The notes beneath the pieces are model-generated. The model was given only the letters and a program-made list of their open reading frames with translations. It had not been told where the DNA came from and ran no database searches. A stretch of DNA of 64,000 nt. Source: Arachis hypogaea (lineage: Eukaryota > Streptophyta > Magnoliopsida > Fabales > Fabaceae). The translations under genes and the position numbers were made by a program. The DNA is taken from the NCBI RefSeq assembly GCF_003086295.3, contig NC_092048.1:42656425-42720424 (forward strand), written 5' to 3'. Shown one piece after another: positions 22,534 through 34,834 of the stretch (its first letter is position 1; every line of letters starts with the position of its first letter).

Positions 22534-24651
22534 CTCCTCAGCACCGCCGCCGTCCTAAGCTCCTCAACGTAGTTGCTTCCTTCCTCTTCCCTATTTTGCA
22601 AAACCCAGAAAGCTCAGCACAATTCATAACCCTAGCCCCTCATTGCCACCACCGTCCCAAGTTTCTCGGTGCTGCCGCCGTCCCAAGCTCCTCAGCGCCG
22701 CCGCCGTCCCAAGCTCCTCAGTGCGGTCGCTTCTTCCTCTTCCATGTTTTGCAAAACTTAGAAAGCTCATCACATCGTATTCATCTTCGGCGTCTCCATC
22801 GGTGTCTCAGTTCTCGGTGCTGCTTGGTATGCCGTTTCCCTTTTCCGTTTTATATTTTCTTAATTTATTTTCCATAACCATATGGTATGTTTTTTTCTAG
22901 GGTTTATTCCTTTTCCGTCTTCAATTTTAAGGTTTATGGGGTTTTGCATTGCAAAAACTTTGAATTCATGCTCAATGAAATTTTGGTATTATAGTCACTA
23001 ATATTGTTGATAATTTCTGTTAATGGTTGGAATTTTTTTAACATTTATTTAATTTTTAGTAAACCATATTGAGTCTTCTGTCAAATTGTGTATTATAATA
23101 TTCTGGCAACTAGAGTGCTTAATGAAGTGTTAAATCAATAAGGTGGTTTATGTGTATTTGAATAAGGTTATTCTTCAATCGAATGTATATTAGTGTGCCA
23201 AATGTTGATTAATTTTGAGATATGAATTTGGCTGTATATAAAAGTGAATTGCAAAACCTTGTTTGAAGGGAGTAGTTTCTGAGCCATTGAATTATGTGGA
23301 TCAATGTTTGTGATAGTGAATTGGGTGATGTATGATGACCCTTTGGCCCTTTTCAAAAGAGTTTTTTTATGTGTGGTTTGAATTGAATGCATGGCTGCTT
23401 CATTTTTTCTTTGACTGTTCTATGTTGCCTTATAGTACTCTCTATAGCAGCATGACAATGGGGGCCACTTTGATTTTTTGGATATGGTGTAGCTGTTGCC
23501 TGCTAATATTTCCAAGTTTATCAACTATTTAATGAATGCTTATCGGAGATCTTTATTTCAGGTCGGCTGCTGCTCCTTTGTGATTGTTTGCTTTTTCTGA
23601 GGATAGCTTCATTAGTTACAGCACTTAGTGGTTTGTATTCATTGCAAGTGCACATTGATATACTATTTGATGTTGGAAATGGAGAGAGACTGGCCTTGCA
23701 CTTATCTCTTATTTCAGTATATCTGGTAAGTGTTTCATTCTAAGCTTTTAAAATCTCCCACGCTTGCTTTCACAAAATAATGCAGAACATTGTCTGGCAC
23801 CAAAGTTTGTTATAGGAACTCTTCTAGTTTTGCCTATCTTTTGCATTCAGTCCCTTTATTAAGAGATAGAGATATAGAGATCGGACTTTATTTATTTAAA
23901 AAAAAATAGAAATTTAGAATAATGTGAAAACAAGATTCAATAGAGTATCTTTAAAGCTAAAAACGGTAACTATAATCTACCCCTTTTTAACTTTAACCTT
24001 TACTTTGGCATTACAACTTCAAACTTTTCAAGATAATGACCGTAGTCATAATGTGCACGTTAGTTGAGTGAACCATTAAAATACCATTTGACATGGATTA
24101 CTAATATTGATTTATTAATTTTTTTAAAATCATTTCCTTAATTTATGAGTTCAAGTAGAATTGCGTAGTTGTTTCTAACCAAAAGTAGTGTTGTACATAT
24201 TTCAAGGCAACTCAATGTGCATTTGATAGTTCCTTTTATACTCAATGTGCCTATTTTAGATGCGAACCCATGTTAATACAAAAAGTTAACTTAATAATTG
24301 CAAAAAAAATGTACATTAATATAGGAACTTAAAATTGGGCATTATTTGGTATTCCCTTTCTGAACTTAATTATTTTGACTTTGTTTTGTGTACATGATAA
24401 TTTTTTCGTACTGGTAAAAACAACAGAAGTTGAGTAGTTGCTGTGGCATCGTTTATAACAACTTCATATGGCATCTCAAAATAAAGGAATTAAGCAGTAA
24501 GTTTATCTCGTAATTGCCATATATAATAATTTGATAGCACATTTAACTAGGGTAGTAAGCGAATATATGGTAGCTAGATTGTCACTATAATTGACCTATT
24601 AGATCATGTTTAGTAAGTTCAGATATTTGCATTCTTAGGTTTAATCATGTT
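22534..24651 (+). other. CACTA leader and upstream region of the transposase
   Basis: 22539-22800 repeats a leader block (GCCGCCGTCCCAAGCTCCTCAGC and CTTCCTCTTCC.TGTTTTGCAAAACC) two to three times and joins the leader part left of element B. From 22800 to 24651 the sequence is AT-rich with no ORF that looks real; it could hold 5-prime introns. A 27-nt stretch at 23924-23950 is an exact copy of TNP2 coding sequence 26993-27019. Confidence 0.6.
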
Positions 24652-27600
24652 TTGTCAAAGGATTGGATGGATTTACCAAGATTTGAGAACGAGTACATAG
24701 TTGGTGTAAATAATTTTTTAAAGTTTGCCTTCGTAATTGGAAAACCGGTTAGAAAAGAAATCCAATGTCCGTGTGCAAAGTGTGGAAACACTTATTGGCG
24801 TGAACGAGAAGACGTATATGAGCATCTTATTTGCTATGAGTTTGTCGAAGGTTATAAACGATGGACTAATCATGGGGAATCAGCAATCCCAACAGTTGTA
24901 AATAGTGACATGGATGATCGAGGGGGCATTGATGATATTGACGGGTTGCTACGTGATGCATTCGGAAATATGACAAATCTTGAAGAGGGGAACAATGGGT
25001 TGAATGAAGATGCGAAGAGATTTTATAAGCTGGTAGATGAAGCAGGTCTAAAATTATATCCAAATTGTACCACTGGATTTTCGAGACTATCGTTTATCAT
25101 TCGTCTTTACCACTTGAAGTGTCTGCATGGTTGGAGTAACACATCTTTTACCTCCCTCTTGGAGTTATTGAAAGAAGCTATACCTGATTTGAACATTCTC
25201 ACTTCTTTTAATAAAGCTAAGAATATGGTTAAAGACTTGGGTCTTGACTATGAAAAGATTAATGCATGTCCTAATGACTGCATGCTGTATCGGAATAAGT
25301 ACATAAATGACTCAGTTTGCCATATCTGTGGAGAGTCTCGATATAATCAGACTCCTGCTATGGATGGCAATGAAGATGACTTTGCGCTTCCGAATAAAGT
25401 TCATAAGGTTACTGCAAAAGACTTTAAGATACTTTCCTTTAGTACCAAGGCTTAAAAGGCTTTTTATGTGCCCAAACACTGCAGAGGCGTTGAGGTGGCA
25501 TGATGAGCAGTGTTTGAAAGACGATTGCATAAGGCACCCTGCTGATGGCCAAGCATGGAAGAACTTGGATACTCGGTACCCAAACTTTTCAAAAGAACTT
25601 CGCAACTTGAGGCTTGGTTTGGCAAGTGATGGTTTTAATCCTTTTCGAACTATGAACGTGTCACATAGCACATGGCCAGTTGTCTTAATGGTGTACAATT
25701 TCTCCCCTTAGATGTCCATAAAGTTAGAATACTGCATGCTCTCTTTACTCATACCTGGACCTTGTTCACCAGGAAATAATATTGATATTTTTTTGCAACC
25801 ATTGATCGAAGAGCTGAAGGAGCTATGGGTGTCAGGGGTAGATACATATGATTTTTTTAAGGGAGAAACTTTTCAAATGCATGCTGCACTTCTTTGAACA
25901 ATAAATGATTTTCCTGCATATATGATGTTGTCCGGTTGGAGTATGAAAGGGAAGCTAGCTTGCGCTTGTTGTAACCATGATACTTCTTTTTGTTACTTGA
26001 AACATAGCCAAAAGACAGTTTACATGGACCATAGGAGATTTTTTCCAGTTGATCATGCATGGAGGTCTAACAAGAGATCTTTTAATGGAAAAATAGAATT
26101 CAGGGGTCCACCACGAATGTTAACAGGTGAAGAGGTTCTAGATAAGCTAAAGTCAGTAGATAATGCCCTTGGGAAGACGCAAAGCAAAAGTAATGGCCAA
26201 TGGAAAAAAAGATAAATATTTTTTGAGTTACCATATTGGCAGCATTGTATGCTCAGGCACAACTTTGATGTAATGCATATCGAAAAAAATATAGTCGACA
26301 GTATAATTGGTACCTTATTGGATATTCCTGGAAAGACAAAGGATCATGCAAAGGCTCGTTATGATCTTAAGGAGATGGGTATTCGAAAGAATCTTCACCC
26401 AATAAATACGAAGGATGGAAAAAGAACTAAACTTGCTAGAGCATGCTTCTCCATGACCAAAGGCGAGAAATCCATTTTTTGCGGTGTCTTAAAGAAGACA
26501 AAATTGCCTGATGGAAGTGCTTCAAATATTTCTCGTTGTGTACAACAAGAAGAGATAAAGTTTTACGGTTACAAGACTCATGATGCTCACTTCATGTTGC
26601 ATTACCTTGCAAATACCAATCAAGAGCATTCTTCCAGATCATGTTACTGTTCCTCTAGTTCGCTTGTGTTCCTTTTTTCATTGGCTATGTCAAAAGGAAA
26701 TCTCTTTAGAAGAGATTAATGGTTTAGAGTCAGAGATTGTAGAGACTTTGTGCCAGTTGGAGAGGATTTTTCCCCTACCTTTTTTGATATAATGGTTCAT
26801 TTGCCTATTTATTTAGCTAATGAATTAAGGTTAGGTGGTCCCGTCCAGTTTCGATGGATGTATCCGATTGAGAGATACATGTGCACACTAAAAGGGTATG
26901 TACATAATAGAAGTCGTCCAGAAGGATCAATTGCGGAGGGTTATTTGGCTGAAGAGTGTTTAACTTTTTGTTCAAGAAATTTGCATGAGGGAGTGAAAAC
27001 AAGATTCAATAGAGTATCTCGGAATAATGATGAAGGCACTTCAACCAAAGAGCCTGATTCAAACTTGTTCACAAACAAGGAAAGTCCATTGGGTGGAAAA
27101 AAAGGGCAACTAATTATTTTGGACGAGAAGTCACTCCTTCAAGCTAATGCATATGTATTGAACAATTGCATTAACGTGGAGCCTTACATGAGGTAAATTT
27201 GCACTTCTCATTAGTTCTGTTCCTTAGACTAATTTTGGTAGTATTACATAATAATATACATCCCTTGTAGAGAACATGGTGAGCAACAAAAGCAAGACAA
27301 GCAGAAGCAAAAGTGGAACGTTGTTAAAGATCAGAATGAAGACTTTATAGATTGGTTTACAGGACGTGCCATGAAGGATGATGTTCCTAGTTGGATACGA
27401 CAGTTGTCTAAGGGTCCAAATAAAGTTGCAAAATCATTTTCTGCTTATGTCGTCAATGGGTACAGATTTCATACTAAGCGGCGAGAAGTGATGCGAAAAA
27501 TACAAAACAGTGGTGTCACTGTGGTAGCTGAAACTACAAGCTTTGCAAGTGTTAAGGACAAAAAACCAATCAAGGCCAATATAAGATATTATGGTAGAAT

Positions 27601-28132
27601 CATGGATATTATCGAGTTAGACTATTATAGCCAATTTAAAGTTGTGTTATTCAAGTGTGAGTGGTTTATTGCTGAGAAAGATGATTATGGTCTGACATAC
27701 GTTCATTTCAACAAAAGATGTTACCAAGACGAACCATTTGTGTTGGCAAGCCAAGCACACCAGTGCTTTTATGTGAAAGATCCATATATTCCCCAAAAGC
27801 ATTATGTGATGAAAACGGTTCCAAGAGACTTGTTTAACATTCGTGTCCAATTACAATTTGACCCTAACATAAGAGAGCCACATGAATCGGCGAATAGTCC
27901 GATACCCTTGAGTGATATTGGCGAGGTAGACTTGGTTAGACAGGGTGTGCGACCCACTATTTTTGATGTGACACCGAACAAGATCAAACCTAACCACAAA
28001 GAAATAGAGTATGATGATTTTGACAATGAAGCTGAAATTGAGGTAGTACAAAAATTGTCCGTGATGCTTTATTTGTTCATGATGCTTTATATGTGGCTGC
28101 CATATGATTTATTTGTACAAAAATTGATATGA
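24652..28132 (+). pseudogene. TNP2-type CACTA transposase, decayed
   Basis: Domains in order: Transpos_assoc (PF13963) 24655-24870 (KDWMDLPRFENEYIVGVNNF, with C-x2-C zinc ligands); tnp2 catalytic domain (PF02992) about 25240-26420 (FPLVPRLKRLF, RLGLASDGFNPF, LRHNFDVMHIEKN); DUF4218 (PF13960) about 26640-26990 (DHVTVPLVRLCSFF, GPVQFRWMYPIERYMCTLKG); DUF4216 (PF13952) about 27590-27850 (RYYGRIMDIIEL). A phase-2 intron lies at 27193-27270 (AG|GTAAAT ... TTGTAG|A). Damage: the start codon is TTG at 24652 (next ATG 24667), frameshifts near 25405, 26620 and 26765, and stops at 25709 and 25895 where family members have Trp, and at 26213. The product would cut and join the element ends in the nucleus; this copy cannot. 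Confidence 0.9.
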
Positions 28133-28368
28133 CAGTAGTGGTCTATAGCCCTCTTAAAATATATGGCTGCCATATAATTTATTTGTCCATCAAGCTTTAT
28201 TTGTTCATGCTTTATTTGTTCATGAAATCTCAATGTTTGTTTACTTTATTATGTGGCTGTCGTATGATAATGCATATGCCCATTTCTTTATTATTTTTGA
28301 TGCTTTATTTTTCTCTCTTCATGCAATTTAATTATGTTGATGCTTTATTTGACTTTTTTTAATACAGA
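28133..28368 (+). other. Spacer between TNP2 and TNPA-like exons with short repeats
   Basis: Carries repeated ATGGCTGCCATAT and TTTATTTGTTCATG blocks, which also run into the last codons of the upstream ORF. This suggests that the TNP2 stop lies in slipped intronic DNA rather than at the original end. Confidence 0.45.
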
Positions 28369-29315
28369 ATGAATAATGAAGGAAATCCCAAAAGAAAAAG
28401 GTTAAGGACCCTATCACAAATAGAGTCACAAAGAAGTCCCTTGAAGATGAGGAGTCCAATAAAAAATTCAGGAAAAATACAATTCACAAGTGCTTATGCA
28501 TTGCTAAAACAATTTCAAATCAAAAGGGAGCATATTTTAGCTGCATGTGGGGATAGTAGTAAACATGAGACAATGAAAAAAGGCAAGATGCCGAAAAAGA
28601 AGTTGACAAGATTTGACGTTGAAGGTCAAAGCAAAATGGCAACCAAGAAGATAACAAACATGAAAAACCGTGAGGATCAAATCAAGATGCCAACAAAGAA
28701 CTGCAATGAAGAAAATCATCTAGTCAAGATGAAAGCCAATGAAATTGAGGGTCAAAGTGGTAAGAAGCCGTCTAGGAAGAAGGTGCCAATGAAGAAATCA
28801 AAGATGGAAGATGATAAAACCAAGATGAATACCAATGACGCTGATGGTCAAAGCAAGAAGCCAACCAATAAGAAGATGCTGATGAAGAAATCGAATGAAG
28901 AAGATGCCAACGAAGAAGAACATAAGATTGAGTCTCTTATCCCAGCTATGACTTTGGATGAATTCTTCAAAAAATATGGGATATCGTTGGATGAAAATGA
29001 TGAAGAATATAAATATGATTATGATGATCACAATCCAAGTGTTGGTGATAGTAGTGATAGTCAACTCGGTAATTCCTTTATCTTTTTTTTCAATAGCAAA
29101 TAGTGAAAGACATCAACCTAACTCTTGTATTTAGTTGATTACTCTTTTATTTACTTTATTAGTATTCTTGTTAATATTCTCTAGTAATGACATTTAGAAA
29201 ATTAGTTCAATTTTGGAGTCTTGATATCATCAAAGTAAGTTATTTTCACAACTTTCTTGGCTTTATTAATGGTATCGTGTATTTAACTAACTTTATGTAT
29301 TTTTACATTACAACA

Positions 29316-31536
29316 TAATGCCAGGGCATTTTGGCCAGTTTCACTGACCTTTTTCTTTACTATTTTAGGATAGTTTCATGCATTTTCTTAGTAAATAAGC
29401 AAGTTTTGGGTGAATATACACTTACATCTTGATTCAAGCAAACATTGTGAACTCTACATGATTTCATGAGAATTATGCATGAATTGAATGATAATATGGA
29501 TGATACATGATCTCATGACTTGAAACAAAGCTTTGATGCACCTCGTTTGTTTGATTTCAGGACAAAGGAAGCAAAGAAGAACCACGTTAGCAGCCACGTT
29601 AGCTTCACTAACGTGACCACAAACGTGGAATGGGAGCGAGCTTGCAACGTTAGTGGTAAAGTTACCACCAATAACGCCTTCGAATGCCATCATAACCCAC
29701 GTTAGTTACAATAACGTGGGAACTAACGTGGAAGAAAGGGGGAGCTCCAACGTTAGTGGTGAAAGTGAACACCACTAACATTCCAAAATGACACACTAAG
29801 CCACGTTAAGAGCCACGTTAATCTAATTAACGTGAACTCTAACGTGGAGTAAAGAGGAAGTCGCAAGCGTTAGTGACACTCACCTTTGTCACTAACGCTA
29901 GACCAAGCCTAGGTTGCCCATGTTAGTGGTCATGTTAAGATCACTAACGTGAAGGGTAACGTAGAGCAATGAATGATAGAACAACGTTAGTGACACTCAC
30001 TTTTGTCATTAACGTTGGAGATGGCAAACACACCCACGTTAGTGGTCACGTTAAGATCCTTAACGTGAGGCACTAACGTGGAAAGTAGGGGCATTTTGAA
30101 GCGTTAGTGACAAAGGTAAGTGTCACTAACGCTCTCGAGCCTTGGCATGCCCACGTTAAGGGCCACGTTAGTTACACTAACGTGGACCATTAACGTGGAA
30201 GAGAGAGACAAAGAGCAACGTTATTGGTAAAAGTGAGTGCCAATAACGCTTGCGAAGGGCTAAGAGGCCGCGTTAGTGGTTACGTTAGTACCACTAACGT
30301 TGAAGTTAACGTGGATCAACTAGTTTGAAACGTTAGTGACAAAGTTATCGTCAATGACGCTTTCGAACCCAAGTTTACACTTAATGTTAACGCCACTAAC
30401 GTCCTAACTAACTTCCCATCATGCCTAACTCACACTTTCTTTGCAAGCAAAGCTGAGCCCACTAAAGACTGCAACTGCTTCAACTAAAGATCAAAGGCCC
30501 ATATCCAAGACTTGAAGAGCTAACTAGAAGAGCTGAAGAGTAGTATATATAGGGATAGTTTTGAATTGAAAAAAGGGAGATCTGGAACTTGAGAATTACA
30601 CTCTGTATATTTTACTTTCTCTGCAACTTCTAGTTTAATTTCCAGAATGCACTTTTCATTTTTGATTTCCATTTCCAAAGTTATGAACAACTAAGCCCCT
30701 TTTCATTGGGTTAGGGAGCTCTGTTGTAATTTGATGGATCAATTATAGTTTTCATTCTTCTTCTTCTTTCTTTTCTCTTGATTTTACTAGAAAGCTTTCG
30801 ATCTTAATCCAATTGGTTAGTTGTCTTGGAAAAGAAACTCTCCATAATTAGATCTCCTCTGAGCCTTGGAAAATGGATGAGGAGATCATGCTAGAATTGC
30901 TTTCTCATGTTGGACCAAATTGGGGTTTGGATGGATATAGTGACATATAATCCTACCAACACTTTGATTTGGGAATGCATGTGGTATAATCAGTGACCAT
31001 ACTTCATCTCTTCCCATGAGCAATTAAATCAAGGAATTGGGCAATTGTTCAAGCTTAGAGAGATTGGGTTGCCAAGGAATTGGGATCCAATCACTTAAGA
31101 TTGCCAAAGAGATCAATGAATGCATTGATTGAGGAAGAGATGAGAATGAATTTGATCCAGAGAATGCAACATCTCCTAAGCCCAATGAATCCCCCATTTC
31201 TGATCTTACCCATTCTCTTTATTTTCTGCCATTTACTTTTATGCTCATCCTCCCAAATCCCCATTTAAGATTCTGCACTTTACTTTCCGCGATTTACATT
31301 TTGCCATTTATTTCTAGCATTTACATTTTCTGTTATTTACTTTCCCGCCATTTAATTTTTTGCAATTCCTCAACTCAATTTCTGCTTAGCTCAACTAGAA
31401 CATTCCTATAATTAAAGTTGCTTGACCAATCAATTCCTGTGGGATTCGACCTCACTTTATTGTGAGTTTTTACTTGACGACAATTCGGTATACTTGCTGA
31501 AGGAAAATTTGTTGAGAGACAAGTTTCCGTGCATCA
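29316..31536 (+). mobile_element. Solo LTR F in the TNPA-like intron
   Basis: A 2221-bp unit flanked by perfect 5-bp TSD CAACA (29311-29315, 31537-31541). It starts TAATGCCAGGGC (normally TG; one G-to-A change) and ends TTTCCGTGCATCA. The late part contains GGGATTCGACC...TACTTGACGAC, an LTR U5 block also seen in elements B, C, D and H. There is no primer site or internal region, so it is a solo LTR made by LTR-LTR recombination. Orientation follows the U5 block. Confidence 0.85.
29580..30410 (+). repeat. Inverted-repeat array of ACGTTAG/CTAACGT motifs in LTR F
   Basis: About six higher-order units of ~130-165 bp. Each has a CCACGTTA...TAACGTGG set and a CGTTAGTGACA...TGTCACTAACG hairpin with 11-bp arms. 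Spacers differ while the arms are kept. Many copies of ACGTGG, a bZIP-type core, result. Confidence 0.9.
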
Positions 31537-32302
31537 CAACAATATGTAGGTTATTTCTGACAAAAATCGTGAAAATAGATCCAAACAAAAATGGAATCAT
31601 CGAATGGGTCCAGTTAGTTTTGAATTAGTACACGCTGAATTGGTATTATATTTGTGCTTCGCATTTAAGTATCTTTGCATCTTTCATGTCATCTGTGTTG
31701 ACTTCGAGTAATCTTGGTGGTTTCTTTGTAGCGTGCAAAAAAAGAGGGTAATGAAGATCCATCATAGTCTGAGATGTTTGTTGTAACTCGTACTAACAAG
31801 AAAGGAGAGACTGATTCGGGAACACAAGAGACGATTGTGAGTTGTTTAGTTTCATAGAAATGTACACTAAAAGAAATGTGTAAATCATTTCTTATATTTT
31901 CAGCATATGCGCACATGAACTTATTTCAATTTTCCTTCTGTGTAATAGGATCATCTTCAAAATTTGAAGCAAGCTGGATACAGTGATGATGAAGCGCTTC
32001 AAACGGTTTTTGGAAAGGAGAGACATGGTAGAGTTCGTTTCTATGGTCAACCAGTCACAAAATCCTCTCTTAAAAAGGATAAGCAAATCCGACAAATGCA
32101 ACAACAACATGCTGAAGTGGTTTCAACTATGGAGAAAAATAAAAATAACTTAACTTCCAAGTTGGATGGTTTAACGAGATTGATCAAAACGGTGTTGCAA
32201 CAAGTTAATCCTGGTATTAGTGCAGAACAAGTGCATGTAATGATAGAAGCTGCCCAACAATTTCCGCCTGATGCAAGTAGTACACCAAATGATGCGAGGT
32301 GA

Positions 32303-33344
32303 AGCATTCCTCCTTCACTGGGATCGAACCATGTGTCAAAAGATATGGAAGTAAGTACTGTCAAAATTAGTAGTTAAATTAATAGTGGCTGATTGCTGTT
32401 GATGTTAATTTTATTGTTGATTTTATTGGCTAATTGGCTCCATGAGTACGTATTGAATAGAAGGGTAAGAAACTAATTACGAACTAAGATGCATAACCTA
32501 CCATTGTTTCTCTTCAGAAGGTACAGAAAAATAGATAAAGCAATAATAATACATGAAGGTGAAGGGGTAGCAATCAGCATTGAATTAGTACTCAGTAATA
32601 TATATTAATCAGCGTTATTATTATTTTAAAATTTACTTTGTCTATTGATTTCACACTCAATCTGGTTTTTCTGTTTTGCTAGTGTTGATTACTTGATTTG
32701 TTTGATGGGTTAGAAGCTAATAATAGTATTTCGGTATTACCTTATTTTTTAAGCTTCTATTTTAGTTGTGGTTATTTCTTTGTGCTGGATTTTTTTTCAG
32801 TTTTAAGCGACTTCAACAGGGGAGTTGAAGTTCCACTCAAAGATAGATTAAAAACATATAAATATTACCAAATGGATCAAAACCACATGTAAATGCTCCT
32901 TTGTTATTTAGTGGTTGAAATTTTCATATTGATTGACTTATTTAACTTGTGCTCTATATTCATTACTCAACTACACTGCATGCATCATCAAAAACATTTT
33001 TGTTCTGTTCTAACTTCTTTATTTCTTTTGCTAGCAGGAGGACATGATGTGAAGAAAATATGTTCTATACAAATATAAGATGGGATGGGTCTTATAATAA
33101 TTTTGGTTATCTAAATGTATTATTTTGATGTGTTCTTTACATTTTGATAAGAGACTTTATCCGATAATACATGTAATGGATAAATTACACCCTATTTTGA
33201 TTAGTGTTGTAATGGATATCTACTTTTTAATGAAACTTTTATGATTTACATTTATTAAATTTCACATTCTTAGATTTATTTTGTGATTATCATCATTTTG
33301 GAATGTGATTATGCTTTAAAAAATATCATAAAATAAAACAGGTT
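32303..33344 (+). other. CACTA 3-prime region after the TNPA-like gene
   Basis: AT-rich with only small unsupported ORFs. This is probably 3-prime UTR and spacer before the right subterminal array. Confidence 0.5.
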
Positions 33345-34598
33345 ACCATAGATAAGTTATGGCCACGGTTTTAAGGAGAGGTGACCATAGATAAGCTATG
33401 GCAACGGTGAAAACAGTGACTATAGATAAGGTTATGGTCACGGTTTTAAGGCGGGGTGACCATAGACGCTATGGTCACGGCAAAAAACCGTGACCATAGA
33501 TAAGGCTATGGTCACGGTTTAAGGAGGGGTGACCATAGGGGCTATGGTCACGGCTAAAACTGTGACCATAGATAAGGCTATGGTCATGATTTTTAGGTGG
33601 AGTGACCATAGAGGCTATGGTCACGGTTTGGTTTTGGGAAGGGGTGACCATAGAGGCTATGGTCACGGTTTTAGGTGGAGTGACCATAGAGGCTATGGTC
33701 ACGGCCAAAACCGTGACCATAGATAAGGCTATGGTCACGGTTTTGGGAAGGGGTGACTATAGAGGCTATGGTCACGATATTTGGTGGAGTGACCATAGAT
33801 GCTATGGTCACGATTTTGGGAAGGAGTGACCATAGAGGCTATGGTCACGGTTTTGGGTGGAGTGACCATAGAGGCTATGGTCACGGCCAAAACCATGACC
33901 ATAGCCTTATCTATGGTCACGGTTTTGGGAAGGGGTGACTATAGAGGCTATGGTCACGGCCAAAACCGTGACCATAGATAGGCTATGGTCATGGTTTTTG
34001 GTGGGGTGACCATAGAGGCTATGGTCACGGCCAAAACTGTGACCATAGATAAGGCTATGGTCACGGTTTTGGGAAGGGGTGACCATAGATATGGCTATGG
34101 TCACGGTTTTAGGTGGAGTGACCATAGAGGCTATGGTCACATCCAAAATCGTAACCATAGATAAGGCTATGGTCACGGTTTTGGGAAAGGCTGACTATAG
34201 AGGCTATGGTCACAGTCAAAACCGTGACCATAGATATGGCTACGGTCACGGTTTTTGGTGGAGTGACCATAGATGCTATGGTCACGGTTTTGGGAAGGGG
34301 TGACTATAGAGGCTATAGTCACGGCCAAAATTGTGACCATAGATAGGCTATGGTCACGGTTTTATCACGTGACCATAGATTAAACTATGGTCACGGTAAA
34401 AAAATGTGGCATAAAGTGCCAAAATTTGAACATTACAATCGTGACCATAGAAACCGTGACCATAGATAAAAAAACCGTGACCATAGGTCTATGGCCACGA
34501 GAGAATAGGCCACGGCAGAAAAACCGTGACCATAGGTCAAAAACCGTGACCATAGACCTATGGTCACCCTTTTCACTAGCTATGGTCACGGTTTTTCA
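33345..34598 (-). repeat. CACTA right subterminal repeat array
   Basis: Dozens of CTATGGTCACGG motifs. Unlike the left side they alternate in orientation: ...CTATGGTCACGG, CCGTGACCATAG... in head-to-head pairs separated by AAAA or GATAAGG. Strings such as ACGGCCAAAACCGTGACC create strong local hairpins. ORFs read through this array are repeat artefacts. Confidence 0.88.
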
Positions 34599-34627
34599 CC
34601 GTAACCATAGACCTTTTTTTTGAAGTG
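34599..34627 (-). repeat. CACTA right terminal inverted repeat
   Basis: Reverse complement begins CACTTCAAAAAAAAGG and continues TCTATGGTTACGG, matching the left end. Followed by the TTT target copy. Confidence 0.88.
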
Positions 34628-34834
34628 TTTTAGAATTATTGTGATTGTGTTGGTGTTAATATAGATAAGGCTAGGTAGAGTAGGATTTGGGGTGTATACT
34701 GTACAAAGCTATTGGTCAGGATATAATTGTTACAAGAAAGGGTAAATTTGTCTTATATTAGTTTAGAGTTGCTATAGATGATGTATGCTTTGAATTAGAA
34801 TTTGTAATTAAATTAGTATTTGTCATATTAGATT
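34628..34834. other. Spacer between CACTA and the small Mutator-like element
   Basis: AT-rich, no gene seen. The last nine bases, TATTAGATT, are the target duplication of the next element. Confidence 0.5.

Larger units (their letters stand above)
28369..32302 (+). pseudogene. TNPA-like (Ptta/En/Spm family) second CACTA gene
   Basis: First exon 28369-~29068 encodes a lysine-rich, repetitive N terminus (units like KKPTNKKMLMKKSNEED) and a conserved MTLDEFFKKYGISLDENDEE segment. Further exons are 31732-31836 (acceptor TTGTAG, donor ATT|GTGAGT, containing one in-frame TAG) and 31949-32302 (acceptor AATAG). The last exon gives SDDEALQTVFGKERHGRVRFYG, the hallmark of the plant transposase Ptta/En/Spm family (PF03004), then a coiled coil. 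In En/Spm the TNPA product binds subterminal motifs and brings the ends together; here the CTATGGTCACGG arrays are the likely target. The intron after exon 1 is swollen by solo LTR F. Confidence 0.8.
1701..34627 (+). mobile_element. CACTA (En/Spm) DNA transposon, host of three later insertions
   Basis: The left end starts CATTACAACA and the right end, read on the minus strand, starts CACTTCAAAA; both look like decayed CACTACAA ends. Both run into the same sequence GGTCTATGGTTACGG. A 3-bp TTT target duplication flanks the element (1698-1700 and 34628-34630); TTT is low complexity, so it is weak support alone. Inside are subterminal motif arrays, a TNP2-type transposase and a TNPA-like gene, the usual CACTA gene pair. 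Removing elements A, B and F with one TSD copy each leaves about 11.4 kb, normal for an autonomous CACTA. The transposase carries several stops and frameshifts, so the copy is dead. Confidence 0.9.

Noticed and set aside
22596..22900. Small Pro/Ser-rich ORFs at the start of the CACTA leader
   Set aside because: Read through tandem leader repeats; no link to the transposase frame and no domain.
29580..30410. Regular repeats that could suggest a CRISPR-like array
   Set aside because: Repeats are inverted, degenerate and lie in a plant solo LTR with TSDs; no cas genes, no constant repeat/spacer lengths, and the context is eukaryotic.
33475..34303. Many overlapping ORFs with repeated MTIEAMVTV-like peptides
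   Set aside because: They are read through the CTATGGTCACGG subterminal array on both strands; the peptide repeats mirror DNA repeats and have no domain.
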